Positions 40,518 through 49,174 are shown, numbered from the stretch's first letter. The stretch: DNA of 64,000 nt from Acidobacteriota bacterium (GCA_021787565.1 JAJYLT010000006.1:52418-116417), one strand, 5' to 3'. Translations and numbers: made by a program. Notes: generated by a model not told the origin, from the sequence alone.

Positions 40518-41632
40518 GCCGGCGAGCCATTCAGGCCTTCCTGGGACTGGCGGCCGTTCTCCTGGGCGCCTCGGTGACGAATGGATTCTTCAGCGCCTCC
40601 CCCCGGCGAAATCGCGCCCTGGGTCGTTACCTTCTCGCCGGCATCCCGGCGCTGGCCGTCTGGATAGCCCTCTACTGGGTCCTGGAGCCTTTTTCCAGAT
40701 GGGCAGCCTTCGATCTGGCGGGCCTGCCCGAGGGCTCGCGCTTTGGGATGGCGGTGCAGTTCTTCCTTTTCGAGGCACCGAAGGTCCTCATGCTCCTGCT
40801 GCTCGTGGTCTTCGGCGTGGGCATCCTCCGCAGCTTCTTCACGCCGGAGCGCACGCGGCGCATCCTGGCGGGCAGGCGGGAGTCGGCGGGGAACGTGCTC
40901 GCGGCCCTCCTGGGCGTGCCCACGCCCTTCTGCTCCTGCTCCGCGGTGCCGCTCTTCATCGGCTTCGTGACGGTGGGCGTGCCCCTGGGCGTGACGCTCT
41001 CCTTCCTCGTGGCCTCGCCCATGGTGAACGAGGTGGCGCTCGTCCTCCTCTTCGGCCTCTTCGGCTGGAAGGTGGCGGCTATCTACGCCGGGACTGGGCT
41101 CTTCATCGCCATCTTCGCGGGCTTTGTCATCGGCAGACTGAAACTCGAGGGCTGGGTGGAGGAGTGGGTCTATGCCACGTCGGCCGGTTCGGGGCTGGGC
41201 GGCGAGGAGCAGATCACCTGGGCCGAGCGCGTCAGCGCTGGCCTGCAGGCGGTGAGGGATATCGTGGGCCGAGTCTGGCCCTACGTCCTCGCGGGCATCG
41301 CCGTGGGGGCGGGCATCCACGGCTACGTTCCGACCAACGCCATGGCGCACCTGATGGGTAGGAGCGCCTGGTGGGCCGTGCCCGCGGCCGTGCTCATCGG
41401 AGTCCCCATGTACTCCAACGCCGCCGGAATCATCCCCATCGTGCAGGCCCTCATGGAGAAGGGCGCGGCGCTGGGCACGGTGTTGGCCTTCATGATGGCC
41501 GTCATCGGCCTGAGCCTGCCCGAGGCCGTCATCCTTCGCAAGGTCCTCAAGCCCAAGCTCATCGCCGTCTACTTCGGCGTCGTCGCCCTCGGAATCCTCG
41601 CGGTGGGATACTTGTTCAACGTGATCTTTTAG
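40514..41632 (+). CDS. arsP: ArsP-type (DUF318) permease, likely methylarsenite efflux
   Basis: A 372-residue membrane protein with eight or more hydrophobic segments and the family signature GVPTPFCSCSAVPLF (Cys140, Cys142), plus SFLVASPMVNEVALVLL and VLIGVPMYSNAAGIIPIVQ. Family members studied so far export trivalent organoarsenicals such as methylarsenite and aromatic arsenicals. That fits with ArsM in this window. The start is a GTG overlapping the previous stop. Operon: arsR4-trx-ccdA-disulfide protein-arsP. Confidence 0.9.
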   Translation: MSRRAIQAFLGLAAVLLGASVTNGFFSASPRRNRALGRYLLAGIPALAVWIALYWVLEPFSRWAAFDLAGLPEGSRFGMAVQFFLFEAPKVLMLLLLVVFGVGILRSFFTPERTRRILAGRRESAGNVLAALLGVPTPFCSCSAVPLFIGFVTVGVPLGVTLSFLVASPMVNEVALVLLFGLFGWKVAAIYAGTGLFIAIFAGFVIGRLKLEGWVEEWVYATSAGSGLGGEEQITWAERVSAGLQAVRDIVGRVWPYVLAGIAVGAGIHGYVPTNAMAHLMGRSAWWAVPAAVLIGVPMYSNAAGIIPIVQALMEKGAALGTVLAFMMAVIGLSLPEAVILRKVLKPKLIAVYFGVVALGILAVGYLFNVIF

Positions 41633-41659
41633 GATCGCCTCGGGAATCTGGACGCGCAT

Positions 41660-41678
41660 GAAATGGAGTTCCCATTTC
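41660..41678. repeat. 7-bp hairpin downstream of arsP
   Basis: GAAATGG-AGTTC-CCATTTC forms a perfect 7-bp stem 27 bases after the arsP stop; GCGC blocks on both sides can extend it. There is no T-tract. The remaining bases to 41905 contain no gene I recognise. Confidence 0.45.
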
Positions 41679-41905
41679 GCTGAGTGCGCACACGATGGGA
41701 GGGGGACGATCATGCCTCCGCGGACCGTAGGATGGATGGGGAAGGGCCGGATGGGTGGCGCGCAGGAACTTCGGATGGAGACCACGCGCAGGACCTGCGC
41801 CTTGAACATTCTTCCGTCTTGTGGATAACTTGGGATTGGCCATGGTTGTCTTAGACCTTATGGGTAGCGCCCTCATGGGCGCAATGAAGTCGAGGGAGGA
41901 AGCAG

Positions 41906-42388
41906 ATGCGTGCCGCCAGAGCCTGTCTGATCGCCGCGTTTCTGGCCCTGTCATTGCCGGCCCTAGCCCAACAGAGCACCTGCCTCTTGCTCGGCCCCGC
42001 GGTGGGAAACCTCCGGCATCGCACCAAGTACGGGTACGCCTCCGTGGAGGCCCGCCACCTGTTTCATTCGTGGGGCAAGCTGTCCATCGGCTTCGGCGGG
42101 ACCCTGGAAGTGAGTCGTGACGAGGATTATATGGGGCCAAACCTGACCCTGGACTACCACTTTGCCCCCCGCTGGGGGGCCGCCTTGACCTCCGGGCCGG
42201 GCTGGTATTCGAACCACTCCTTCAACCTGGGAAGCCATCTGGAGTTTCGCTCCGGGCTGGAGTTTGTCTACTTCTTCCGCGGGGATTGGCGGATAGCCGC
42301 AGGGATATTTCACTATTCCAATGCCGGCGTGGCGTTGCACAATCCGGGTACGGAGTCGGTGAGGATCGCCATCGTGATTCCGCTCTGA
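41906..42388 (+). CDS. PagL-like lipid A 3-O-deacylase, copy 2
   Basis: A 160-residue outer-membrane barrel with signal peptide (PALA-QQST). IFHYSNAGVALHNPGTES holds the PagL catalytic His and Ser. It shares LTSGPG, NLGSHLEFRSGLE and the C-terminal VIPL with copy 1 at 26118; the similarity is clear over the full length. GAGGGAGGAAGCAG precedes the ATG. Both copies stand at the end of metalloid/metal export units, suggesting outer-membrane remodelling under metal stress. Confidence 0.87.
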   Translation: MRAARACLIAAFLALSLPALAQQSTCLLLGPAVGNLRHRTKYGYASVEARHLFHSWGKLSIGFGGTLEVSRDEDYMGPNLTLDYHFAPRWGAALTSGPGWYSNHSFNLGSHLEFRSGLEFVYFFRGDWRIAAGIFHYSNAGVALHNPGTESVRIAIVIPL

Positions 42389-42588
42389 GCTTAAGGGTGC
42401 GGGCGGTGGGCCCCGAGGTGTCGGCCCCGGAAGGCACGCGCCGCCCCCTTTGAACATACAGACCGCGGCGCGGCCCTCGCCGCGACGATGGCCTTCGGCC
42501 GCGACGAAAAGCTCCTGCCGTTACCCCTGCGGGGTCCGTCGGATCGGCTCTGTCGCTTCGATGCCACGTTTCGTTGTAGGAGGGGCAC

Positions 42589-43230
42589 TCAGGCCGAACT
42601 GGCGATCAGCCACTGGGCGATGGTGTAGGTGCTCAGGATCACGAGCTGGGCGCTTCGGAAGCGCCCGCGGAAGCGGTCGAGGGCCAGGGCCGAGTCGGAG
42701 GCCACGAAGAGCAGCGCGCCCACGGCGGCCCCGAGCGCTTCGCCGCCGCCCACCTGCTGCCAACGGGCCAGGGCCCGCCACGCCATGCAGAGGATGACCG
42801 CGACGTACAGCAGGACGGGAAGCCTCATGCTTCCCAGATGCGGCCAAAGGAGCCACAGCAGAATGACGGCGACGACCAGGAGCGGCACGGTGGTCCAGGG
42901 CGACAGCCCCAGCGCGACGCCCGATGAGAAGGCCGCGATGTAGCAGAGGTGGGCCGCCAGGAAGCTGACCAGGCCGGCGACGAAACGGTCCCGTGGAAGC
43001 ATGAGAAAGACGTCACCCGCCAGGGACAACAGGAGCCCGGCGAGGATGGCGCCCCGGTAGAAGGCGCCTGGCGTGTGGGGCGATGCCAGGGCCACCAGAA
43101 GGATCAGTGCCGTGGTCATGGGCTTGAAGAGGTACACCTGCCAGCGGGGCCCTCGATACTCGGCGCGGATGTGCCCGAACGCCGAACCGAGGACGGCAAG
43201 CAACAGCCAGAGCCGGACGTCACCGATCAT
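42589..43230 (-). CDS. YhhN/TMEM86-family membrane protein
   Basis: A 213-residue protein with about eight hydrophobic segments and the family stretch LLSLAGDVFLMLPRDRFVAGLVSFLAAHLCYIAAF. Animal homologues are lysoplasmalogenases; bacterial ones have been shown in a few cases to share this activity. No signal peptide. The gene stands alone on the minus strand between copy 2 of PagL and the REP-like element. The 200 bases after it toward 42389 hold only degenerate REP-like G/C palindromes. Confidence 0.88.
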   Translation of the reverse strand: MIGDVRLWLLLAVLGSAFGHIRAEYRGPRWQVYLFKPMTTALILLVALASPHTPGAFYRGAILAGLLLSLAGDVFLMLPRDRFVAGLVSFLAAHLCYIAAFSSGVALGLSPWTTVPLLVVAVILLWLLWPHLGSMRLPVLLYVAVILCMAWRALARWQQVGGGEALGAAVGALLFVASDSALALDRFRGRFRSAQLVILSTYTIAQWLIASSA

Positions 43231-43385
43231 GCCCCCTCCCCGAACAGAGGCCCGCGAGCACCCAGACCCTGGCTCGCACCCTCCAGTCCCGTATCGCCTA
43301 CCCTCACCCGCCCGTCGAAGCGCCTCGCAAGGCGACCCATGATATCATCAAGACACTCTATGGACGGAGCATTCGAGGTTTCCCA

Positions 43386-43527
43386 AATTCCGCGATGGAA
43401 TCGCACTCGTAGGAGCGCCGCCCCCGGCGCGACGGACCGTACGCGGGCACCGCATCCTGGTCGCAGGGTCACCCGGTTCGCGGCGAGGCGCCGCTCCTAC
43501 GCAGGCGTTGAGCCGCTATCTCGGAAT
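43386..43527. repeat. REP-like inverted-repeat element, copy C
   Basis: The reverse complement of copies A (3036-3177) and D (55466-55610) over about 140 bases: ATTCCGCGATGG at the left, CTCGTAGGAGCGCCGCCC, then CGCCGCTCCTACGCAGGCG and CGCTATCTCGGAATC at the right. It fills most of the 43231-43556 gap; the remainder has no gene. Confidence 0.75.
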
Positions 43528-43556
43528 CGGGGGGTTTGAGGACAAAGGGGGCAACG

Positions 43557-43841
43557 ATGAAGAGAGCGTGGCTGTTGGCGGTTTTGGTGCTGGCTGGATC
43601 CAGCGTGCTCCGTGCGCAGGAGCCGCTCGATCGCTGGAGTTGGGAACTTCAGGGGGGCTACAACACGTCGAGCGGCTGGCTGGACAGCGGATGGATGGCC
43701 CAGACCGGGCTCGGCTACGCCCGGACGGACCACTTTTCGGTGGCGTTTCACGGGGCCTACTACCAGGGAAACCTGAAGGGGATTCCCGGCTCCAACGCTC
43801 TGTACGTCTTCACCCTGGCCGATGCTTCCATGCCCGCCTAA
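43557..43841 (+). CDS. Short secreted protein, probable N-terminal fragment of an outer-membrane barrel
   Basis: 94 residues: a signal peptide (SSVLRA-QEPL) followed by strand-like WSWELQGGYNTSSGW, TGLGYARTDHFSVAFHGAYY and a short end. The pattern resembles the first strands of an outer-membrane barrel, but the frame ends at a TAA and neither other frame continues it, so it is probably a truncated gene. AAAGGGGGCAACG precedes ATG 43557. No function assigned. Confidence 0.55.
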   Translation: MKRAWLLAVLVLAGSSVLRAQEPLDRWSWELQGGYNTSSGWLDSGWMAQTGLGYARTDHFSVAFHGAYYQGNLKGIPGSNALYVFTLADASMPA

Positions 43842-43889
43842 ACGCCAAAGGGGGCTGCCTTATGGCGGGCAGGGCGGGGGTCTATCTCC

Positions 43890-44474
43890 TCACTCCGCGT
43901 CGGCCTGAAGGTCCGATGCCAGTTCGCGGCGGAGGCCCGCCCGGACCTCCACCTCGGCGGAGCAGAAGGGGTGCGTCGTCCCGATGTGCAGGGCCTCTCC
44001 GGCAAGGAACCGGCGGAGGAACGATGGCGTCAGCGTCCAGGTGAGGTAGTGGACCGTGCTGGTGTAATCCTCCCGGCTGCGGCCCTCTTCGCCCACGGCC
44101 CCAATTCGCTCATCACCGATACGCGCGTAGAAGGAGTGTTCGATGCCGGGCAGTTTGGGGAGGGTGGCCTTGAGCCGGGCCTCGTCGGGGATCTCGATGT
44201 AGAGCGTGGTCTTCCATTGGTTGGGGCCCGGGACGAGGGGACCGTAGGCGTCGATCTCCCCCTGGATGGCCGTGTCCTCCACCATGCGCTCGGCGCGAGC
44301 CATCTCCTGGATCTGGTACCAGACCGTCCGGCGGTTCTCGAAGAGCAGGGTGAGGATCTCGTTCACCGGCAGCCGCCGGTTCACCTTCATGGCCATCACC
44401 TCTGCCCGGATCTCCTTGCGGCGCCTTTCGTATTGGGTCAGGTCCAGGATGTCCGACAACTGGAGCGTCTTCAT
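43890..44474 (-). CDS. DUF3501-family protein
   Basis: A 194-residue soluble protein beginning MKTLQLSDILDLTQYERRR, with FENRRTVWYQIQEMARAERM and IEIPDEARLKATLPKLPGIEHSFY, matching the DUF3501 family. The family occurs regularly behind a rubrerythrin and a CCG-domain Fe-S oxidoreductase, exactly as here, and is presumed to take part in peroxide or oxygen defence; its chemistry is unknown. It lies 83 bases behind the oxidoreductase gene. Confidence 0.85.
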   Translation of the reverse strand: MKTLQLSDILDLTQYERRRKEIRAEVMAMKVNRRLPVNEILTLLFENRRTVWYQIQEMARAERMVEDTAIQGEIDAYGPLVPGPNQWKTTLYIEIPDEARLKATLPKLPGIEHSFYARIGDERIGAVGEEGRSREDYTSTVHYLTWTLTPSFLRRFLAGEALHIGTTHPFCSAEVEVRAGLRRELASDLQADAE

Positions 44475-44557
44475 GCGTTCTCCTCAAGAGAGCCGACGGG
44501 GGAGGAGAAAAGGGGGCCGGTGGGCCAGCGGTGCTCCCCCTCTACCCGTGGGCCAGA

Positions 44558-45856
44558 TCAGTCGTTGGTGACAACATCGATGCCGTAAGCCCTGGCCAGC
44601 AGGACCACGGGGTGAACGGCCTGCTTGCCCGTGGCGTGGCCGATCTGGAGCGCGGAAAGAGGGCACTCGGTAGCCACGTGGCCCTCCGCCTCCTTCACCC
44701 TATGGAAGAGCTTTCGGCCCACCTTCATGGAGGCGGGATAGGTCGCGGTGCGGATGCCATACGTGCCGTCGTGGCCCGAGCAGGCGTCCAGCACCTTCAC
44801 GGTGGTGCCGGGAATGTCGCGAAGCAGGTCGCGCCCCTTGAAGCCGACGCCCATCTGCTTCAGGTGACACGGCAGGTGGTAGGCCACCTCTCCCAGCGGC
44901 GAGGGTTCCGAGGTTGGCCACAGGCCCCTGGCCTTCAGGGCGGCCAGGTAGTCGAAGAGGTCGCGGGTGGCCGCGGCCACCGCCTTGGCCTCCTCACCTG
45001 CGACGAGGAGCGGGTATTCGGTGGCCAGCGCCATGGCGCAGGAAGAGACGGGAGCCAGGATAGCCAGCCCCTGCTTGGCGTACGGGTAGAGCAGGGCCAC
45101 GTTCTTCCGAGCCTTGGCGGCCGAGGTCTCGATGTCGCCGATGTCGAAGGAGGGGATGCCGCAGCACTCCTGGCCGGAAGGCAGCAAGACCTCCACTCCG
45201 CAGGCCGCGAGGAACGCGACGAGGGCCTCACCCAGGCCCGGGTAATTCCCATCCACCAGGCAGGTCGTGAACAGCACTACCCTTTCGCGTGGCTCCGGGG
45301 GCCTGGCCATCTTCCGGAAGCGGGAGGTGAAGGAGCGGGAGGCAACGGGCGGAAGCGGGGCCTCCGGGTGTATCCCGAGAAGGGCCGACATCAACTTGCG
45401 CGCGGGCTTCGAGCGGTTGACCGCATTGGCGAGGGGCGCAACGGGCCGGGACTTGCGCGTCATGCCGGCGGGGTCGGCGAGGAGTCGGCCGGAAAAGCCG
45501 GAGCCGCCCTTCTTGAACCGGACGGCCTTGTGGCGAAGCGCCAGGTGCGGGAAGTCCAGCCGGAACTCGTGGGGCGGGGTGTAGGGGCACTTGGTGTAGC
45601 AGAGCTTGCAGTAGTAGCAGGCATCCATGACCGCGTGGAGGTCGACCTCGGGAAGCTCCGCGGCGGAGATGTCCTTGGAGTCGATGCGGTCGAAGAGGAC
45701 GTCGAAGGAGGGACAGAGACCGGCGCAGAGCCTGCATCCGTGGCAGACCTCGAAGACGCGCCGCTCCTCCGCGGCGAGCGATGCCTCATCGTAGAACTCC
45801 GGCGAGGCCGGCTCGAAAACGTACTCCTTGATGCCGCCGAGGCCTTGTTCGCTCAT
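44558..45856 (-). CDS. GlpC/HdrD-like Fe-S oxidoreductase with two CCG domains
   Basis: A 432-residue protein. The N-terminus has two 4Fe-4S ferredoxin motifs, CHGCRLCAGLCP and CYYCKLCYTKCP. Two cysteine-rich CCG domains follow (FTTCLVDGNYPGLG ... QECCGIPSF and YHLPCHLKQMG ... CSGHDGTYG), like GlpC and heterodisulfide reductase D. In rubrerythrin clusters this protein is thought to feed electrons to the peroxidase. It is separated from rubrerythrin by a hairpin-bearing 226-base gap. Confidence 0.88.
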   Translation of the reverse strand: MSEQGLGGIKEYVFEPASPEFYDEASLAAEERRVFEVCHGCRLCAGLCPSFDVLFDRIDSKDISAAELPEVDLHAVMDACYYCKLCYTKCPYTPPHEFRLDFPHLALRHKAVRFKKGGSGFSGRLLADPAGMTRKSRPVAPLANAVNRSKPARKLMSALLGIHPEAPLPPVASRSFTSRFRKMARPPEPRERVVLFTTCLVDGNYPGLGEALVAFLAACGVEVLLPSGQECCGIPSFDIGDIETSAAKARKNVALLYPYAKQGLAILAPVSSCAMALATEYPLLVAGEEAKAVAAATRDLFDYLAALKARGLWPTSEPSPLGEVAYHLPCHLKQMGVGFKGRDLLRDIPGTTVKVLDACSGHDGTYGIRTATYPASMKVGRKLFHRVKEAEGHVATECPLSALQIGHATGKQAVHPVVLLARAYGIDVVTND

Positions 45857-46056
45857 CTTGAACCCACCTTTCTCGTGTCCTTTCGCCCGGATTCCCGATG
45901 CGCCGCGGCGACGCCACGACCCTCACGGCAAAATTCACCGAGGGTCCCCTTCGAAAAGCTCCCGCCAGCGGTTGCCCGGCCGCGCGCCCGATGCCGAGTG
46001 GAGCCCGCCCGGCGAGATTCCTCGTTGGCAGCCCTTCGAAGGGGCTCTCGGGATCA

Positions 46057-46082
46057 GGGAAGGGCGGCGTTCCGCCCTTCCC
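46057..46082 (-). terminator. 11-bp hairpin directly behind rubrerythrin
   Basis: GGGAAGGGCGG-CGTT-CCGCCCTTCCC is a perfect inverted repeat starting at the base after the rubrerythrin stop codon. It lacks a T-tract. It may partly stop transcription, or protect the 3' end of a rubrerythrin-rich transcript, before the downstream oxidoreductase gene. Confidence 0.65.
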
Positions 46083-46502
<420 letters not shown>

Positions 46503-46503
46503 G

Positions 46504-46914
46504 TTACACCTCCTTTGAAAAGGGGTTGGGGGCCGCGGCGCAGGAGGCGCAGCAGCCCTTGATGGTGACTTCGCTCGCCTGCGGCTGAAAACCTGGGGGC
46601 ATGGGCAGATCCCACCGGGTATTGGGGCCGAGAGGCATATCCCATACGCGCTGGCAGTGAATACACGTCACATGGTAGTGGGCTTTCAGGTTCGCGTCAA
46701 ACCGGTCCGGACCCCCATCCAGCCGCAGGCGGCGCACGTGGCCTGAGGCCACGAGGATGTCGAGGTTGCGGTAGAGGTTCGACAGGCTCACGGGGCCGTA
46801 CTTGGCGGCCATGCCCCTGGCCACCTCGGCGGCGGTGGGGTGTTCTTCCGTCGACATGAGGAGATCGAGGAGAGCCCGGCGCTGGCTGCTCCGCCCCTTG
46901 ATTTTAGGAATCAT
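46504..46914 (-). CDS. perR: Fur/PerR-family repressor
   Basis: A 136-residue metalloregulator with a winged helix (SSQRRALLDLLMSTEEHPTAAEV, VSLSNLYRNLDILVASGHVRRL) and the dimer/metal domain FDANLKAHYHVTCIHCQRVWD with a structural Cys pair; a second pair is in IKGCCASC. Neighbours (Dps, rubrerythrin) favour PerR over Fur or Zur. The ATG 46914 follows GAAGGAG, and the binding-site-like palindrome at 46904-46921 covers the start codon, suggesting autoregulation. Confidence 0.87.
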   Translation of the reverse strand: MIPKIKGRSSQRRALLDLLMSTEEHPTAAEVARGMAAKYGPVSLSNLYRNLDILVASGHVRRLRLDGGPDRFDANLKAHYHVTCIHCQRVWDMPLGPNTRWDLPMPPGFQPQASEVTIKGCCASCAAAPNPFSKEV

Positions 46915-46921
46915 TCCGTAA
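46904..46921 (-). promoter_or_regulatory. PerR-type box across the perR start codon
   Basis: TTAGGAATCATTCCGTAA contains the perfect dyad GGAAT-C-ATTCC and matches the PerR consensus half-sites (TTAnAATnATTnTAA style). The start codon of the regulator gene lies at its centre. The same TTAGGAATnATTCCG core recurs upstream of dps at 47492. Confidence 0.7.
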
Positions 46922-46969
46922 GCTCCTTCGACAAGGTAGGGCCGGCTCGGGGAGCCGTCAAGTTCGGCC

Positions 46970-47455
46970 TCAGGCCGATTCGCCCTCGAGGGTGGCGCGG
47001 AGCATCCAGGCCATCTTCTCGTGGCTCTCCATGAGCCCCGTCAGGAAGTCCGCCGTGCCCGCATCGCCGTGGTCGTTGGCGCAGAGGTCCAGGTCCTTCC
47101 GGAGCTGACGGATCAGCGTCTCGTGGTCGTGCAGGAGCAGTCCGACCATGTCGGCGGCCGGCGGCGCGGAGCCGGGTTTCTCCGGGAGCCGGGAGTGCTC
47201 GACGAACTCCCGCAGGGAGCCGAGGCTCCTGCCTCCCAGTTGCCGGACCCGCTCGGCGAGGTCGTCCACCGCGCCGTCCAAGGTTCCGATCTGTTCGCCG
47301 AAGAGCAGGTGGTAATCGTGGAAATGCGGCCCGGTGACGTTCCAGTGGAAGTTGCGGGTCTTGGTGGCCAGCACGTATTCGTCCGAAAGCAGTCGGTTCA
47401 ACAGGAGTCCGACCGCCTCTCTGCTTTTGTCGTTCAGTCCGATCTGTGTGGTCAT
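46970..47455 (-). CDS. dps: Dps-family DNA-binding ferritin
   Basis: A 161-residue ferritin-like protein with the Dps ferroxidase signature TKTRNFHWNVTGPHFHDYHLLFGEQ and the partner DDLAERVRQLGG. Dps dodecamers oxidise Fe(II) with peroxide, store it and protect DNA. There is no long Lys-rich N-terminal tail. A PerR-type box lies 37 bases upstream of the start, so induction by peroxide is likely. GGAGGCACCC precedes the ATG. Confidence 0.95.
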   Translation of the reverse strand: MTTQIGLNDKSREAVGLLLNRLLSDEYVLATKTRNFHWNVTGPHFHDYHLLFGEQIGTLDGAVDDLAERVRQLGGRSLGSLREFVEHSRLPEKPGSAPPAADMVGLLLHDHETLIRQLRKDLDLCANDHGDAGTADFLTGLMESHEKMAWMLRATLEGESA

Positions 47456-47491
47456 GGGTGCCTCCTGTAAAGACCTGTTGAACGCGATTTG

Positions 47492-47508
47492 TTAGGAATT
47501 ATTCCGAA
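47492..47508 (-). promoter_or_regulatory. PerR-type box in front of dps
   Basis: TTAGGAATTATTCCGAA, with the perfect dyad GGAAT-T-ATTCC, lies between the divergent dps and mltA genes, 37 bases from the dps ATG. It shares TTAGGAATnATTCCG with the box at the perR start. Confidence 0.7.
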
Positions 47509-47613
47509 TTGTTAAGGCCGCCCTCCTCGGGCATTCGCCGCGCTGGATGATCGCCCGCGGCACCCGCCTTCGCGCTCCTGTACAATGGAGCGGCTGAAAG
47601 GGCGAAGGCGGCC

Positions 47614-48840
47614 ATGGCGAAACGGCGGCACACGCAGGAATGGGGCGTTCGGCTCGGGCTGGTCATCGCGCTTCTTCTGGCGGGCGCCTGCGCCCACCGG
47701 CCGGTGGCGGAGAAGCAACCCTCGCCTCGGGGCGCCGTCTTGGTGCAGGCCCACTGGCGCGATCTGGGGAGCTGGCGGGACGACCGGGACTTCGACGGGC
47801 TCGCCGGCGCCGTCGAAGGGAGCCTGGCCTATTACGGGCGGCTCGCACCCGACAGTCCCCTGCATTTCGGCGAGGGCAGCGTGGCCGTCAGGGACTACGC
47901 GGCGGAGCTGAGACGGCTGCTGGCGATCCTTCAGGACGGTGCGCTCTCCGCCTCCGCGAAGCTGGACCGCATCCGGGCCCGGTTCGATCTGCTGCGGAGC
48001 GTGGGCAGCGACGGCAAGGGAGGAGTGCTGTTCACCGGATACTACGAGCCCGAGCTGGAGGGAAGCCTCGCGCCGGACGCCCGGTTCCGCTACCCCCTCT
48101 ACCGCCGCCCGACCGACCTTCTGACCATCGATCTCAGCCGGTTCCCGCTGGCCTTGAGCGACCGGACGATCGTGGGACGGGTGGAGAAAGACCGCGTCGT
48201 GCCGTATTTCTCGAGGGGCGACATCGACGGGAAGGGCGTGCTGGATGGAAAGGGGCTGGAGCTGCTCTGGTTGGACGACCCGGTGGCGATCTTCTTCCTT
48301 CAGATCGAAGGGTCCGGCATCGTCAAGCTCCCAAACGGAGACCAGGTCCACGTCCAGTACGACGGCAAGAACGGGCGCCCTTACGTGAGCCTCGGAAAGC
48401 TCATGATCGAGAGAGGACTGCTTCCGAAGGGCCAAGCCTCCATGCAGGCCATCCGGCGCTACCTGACCGACCATCCCGCGCAGCTCAGGGATCTTCTGGA
48501 CCTGAACCCCAGCTACACCTTCTTCCGCATCGCGAAGGACGGGCCCTTCGGCAACATCGGCGTGGCGCTGACGCCGGGACGCTCCATCGCGACGGACTCC
48601 CGTCTCTTCCCCAAGGGTGCCCTATGCCTGATCCGCACCGAAAAGCCCGAGCTGGCGAGTGACGGCCACGCGAAGGCATGGAAGCCCTTCACCCGCTTCG
48701 TGTGCAACCAGGACACGGGCGGGGCGATCACCGGGCCGGGGAGAGTCGATCTCTTCTGGGGCGCGGGAGAGAAGGCCGAGGCCTCGGCGGGGCTGCTCCA
48801 GCAGCCCGGATCGCTCTACTTTCTCGTGCCCAAGGGTTAA
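47614..48840 (+). CDS. mltA: Membrane-bound lytic transglycosylase MltA, lipoprotein
   Basis: A 408-residue lipoprotein with lipobox LLLAGAC (Cys26). It has the MltA domain (VLFTGYYEPELEGSLAPDARFRYPLY) and the C-terminal 3D domain with its conserved aspartates (GRSIATDSRLFPKGALCLI, CNQDTGGAITGPGRVDLFWG). The enzyme cleaves peptidoglycan glycan strands with formation of 1,6-anhydro-muramic ends. It is divergent from dps and single. Confidence 0.94.
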   Translation: MAKRRHTQEWGVRLGLVIALLLAGACAHRPVAEKQPSPRGAVLVQAHWRDLGSWRDDRDFDGLAGAVEGSLAYYGRLAPDSPLHFGEGSVAVRDYAAELRRLLAILQDGALSASAKLDRIRARFDLLRSVGSDGKGGVLFTGYYEPELEGSLAPDARFRYPLYRRPTDLLTIDLSRFPLALSDRTIVGRVEKDRVVPYFSRGDIDGKGVLDGKGLELLWLDDPVAIFFLQIEGSGIVKLPNGDQVHVQYDGKNGRPYVSLGKLMIERGLLPKGQASMQAIRRYLTDHPAQLRDLLDLNPSYTFFRIAKDGPFGNIGVALTPGRSIATDSRLFPKGALCLIRTEKPELASDGHAKAWKPFTRFVCNQDTGGAITGPGRVDLFWGAGEKAEASAGLLQQPGSLYFLVPKG

Positions 48841-49173
48841 GAGAATGAACCGCAGAAGGCACGGAGACGCGCAGGAAGATCGTCTGGCCGGAGGCCGGAG
48901 AGGCCTCCTCTTGGTGGAGGGTGGAGGGTGGAGGGCACTGGGCGAAGGGTCTGCCCACCCGGCTCCATGAAGTGGGAAGTGAGGAGTGAGGAGCAAAGTA
49001 AGTAAGAAGTGAAAAGTGAAAAGTGAGAAGTGAGAAGTGAAGAGCGCAACGCCGGCCTTCTTCCCCTCCTCACCTAGTCACCTAGTCACCTAATCACCTA
49101 GTCACCTAATCACCTAGTCCCCTAGTCCCCTAGTCCCCTAATCACCTAGTCCCCTAGTCCCCTAGTCCCCTAC
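48841..49173. other. Gene-free stretch filled by simple repeats
   Basis: After the mltA stop, GAACCGCAGAAGGCACGGAG recalls one arm of the inverted repeat at 51335-51489. A purine-rich stretch with GGTGGAGGGTGGAGGG follows, and from 48972 on the composite tandem repeat runs into the ABC gene's stop codon. No coding frame is supported. Confidence 0.6.
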
Positions 49174-49174
49174 T
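48972..49174. repeat. Composite tandem repeat, copy 2 (heptamers, core, 13 octamers)
   Basis: Heptamers GTGGGAA, GTGAGGA, GTGAAAA and GTGAGAA (48972-49048) lead to the core GCGCAACGCCGGCCTTCTTC (49044-49063). From 49071 thirteen octamers of the form C(A/C)CCTA(G/A)T follow. The last unit ends on the stop codon of the ABC ATPase gene. It is the longest of the three copies. Confidence 0.8.

Noticed and set aside
39521..41809. 762-residue open frame on the minus strand
   Set aside because: Antisense to ccdA, the disulfide protein and arsP; its Gln/Glu/Gly/His-rich composition is typical of a shadow frame.
49071..49174. CRISPR array
   Set aside because: The octamers are contiguous with no spacers and no cas genes are present, so it is a simple tandem repeat.
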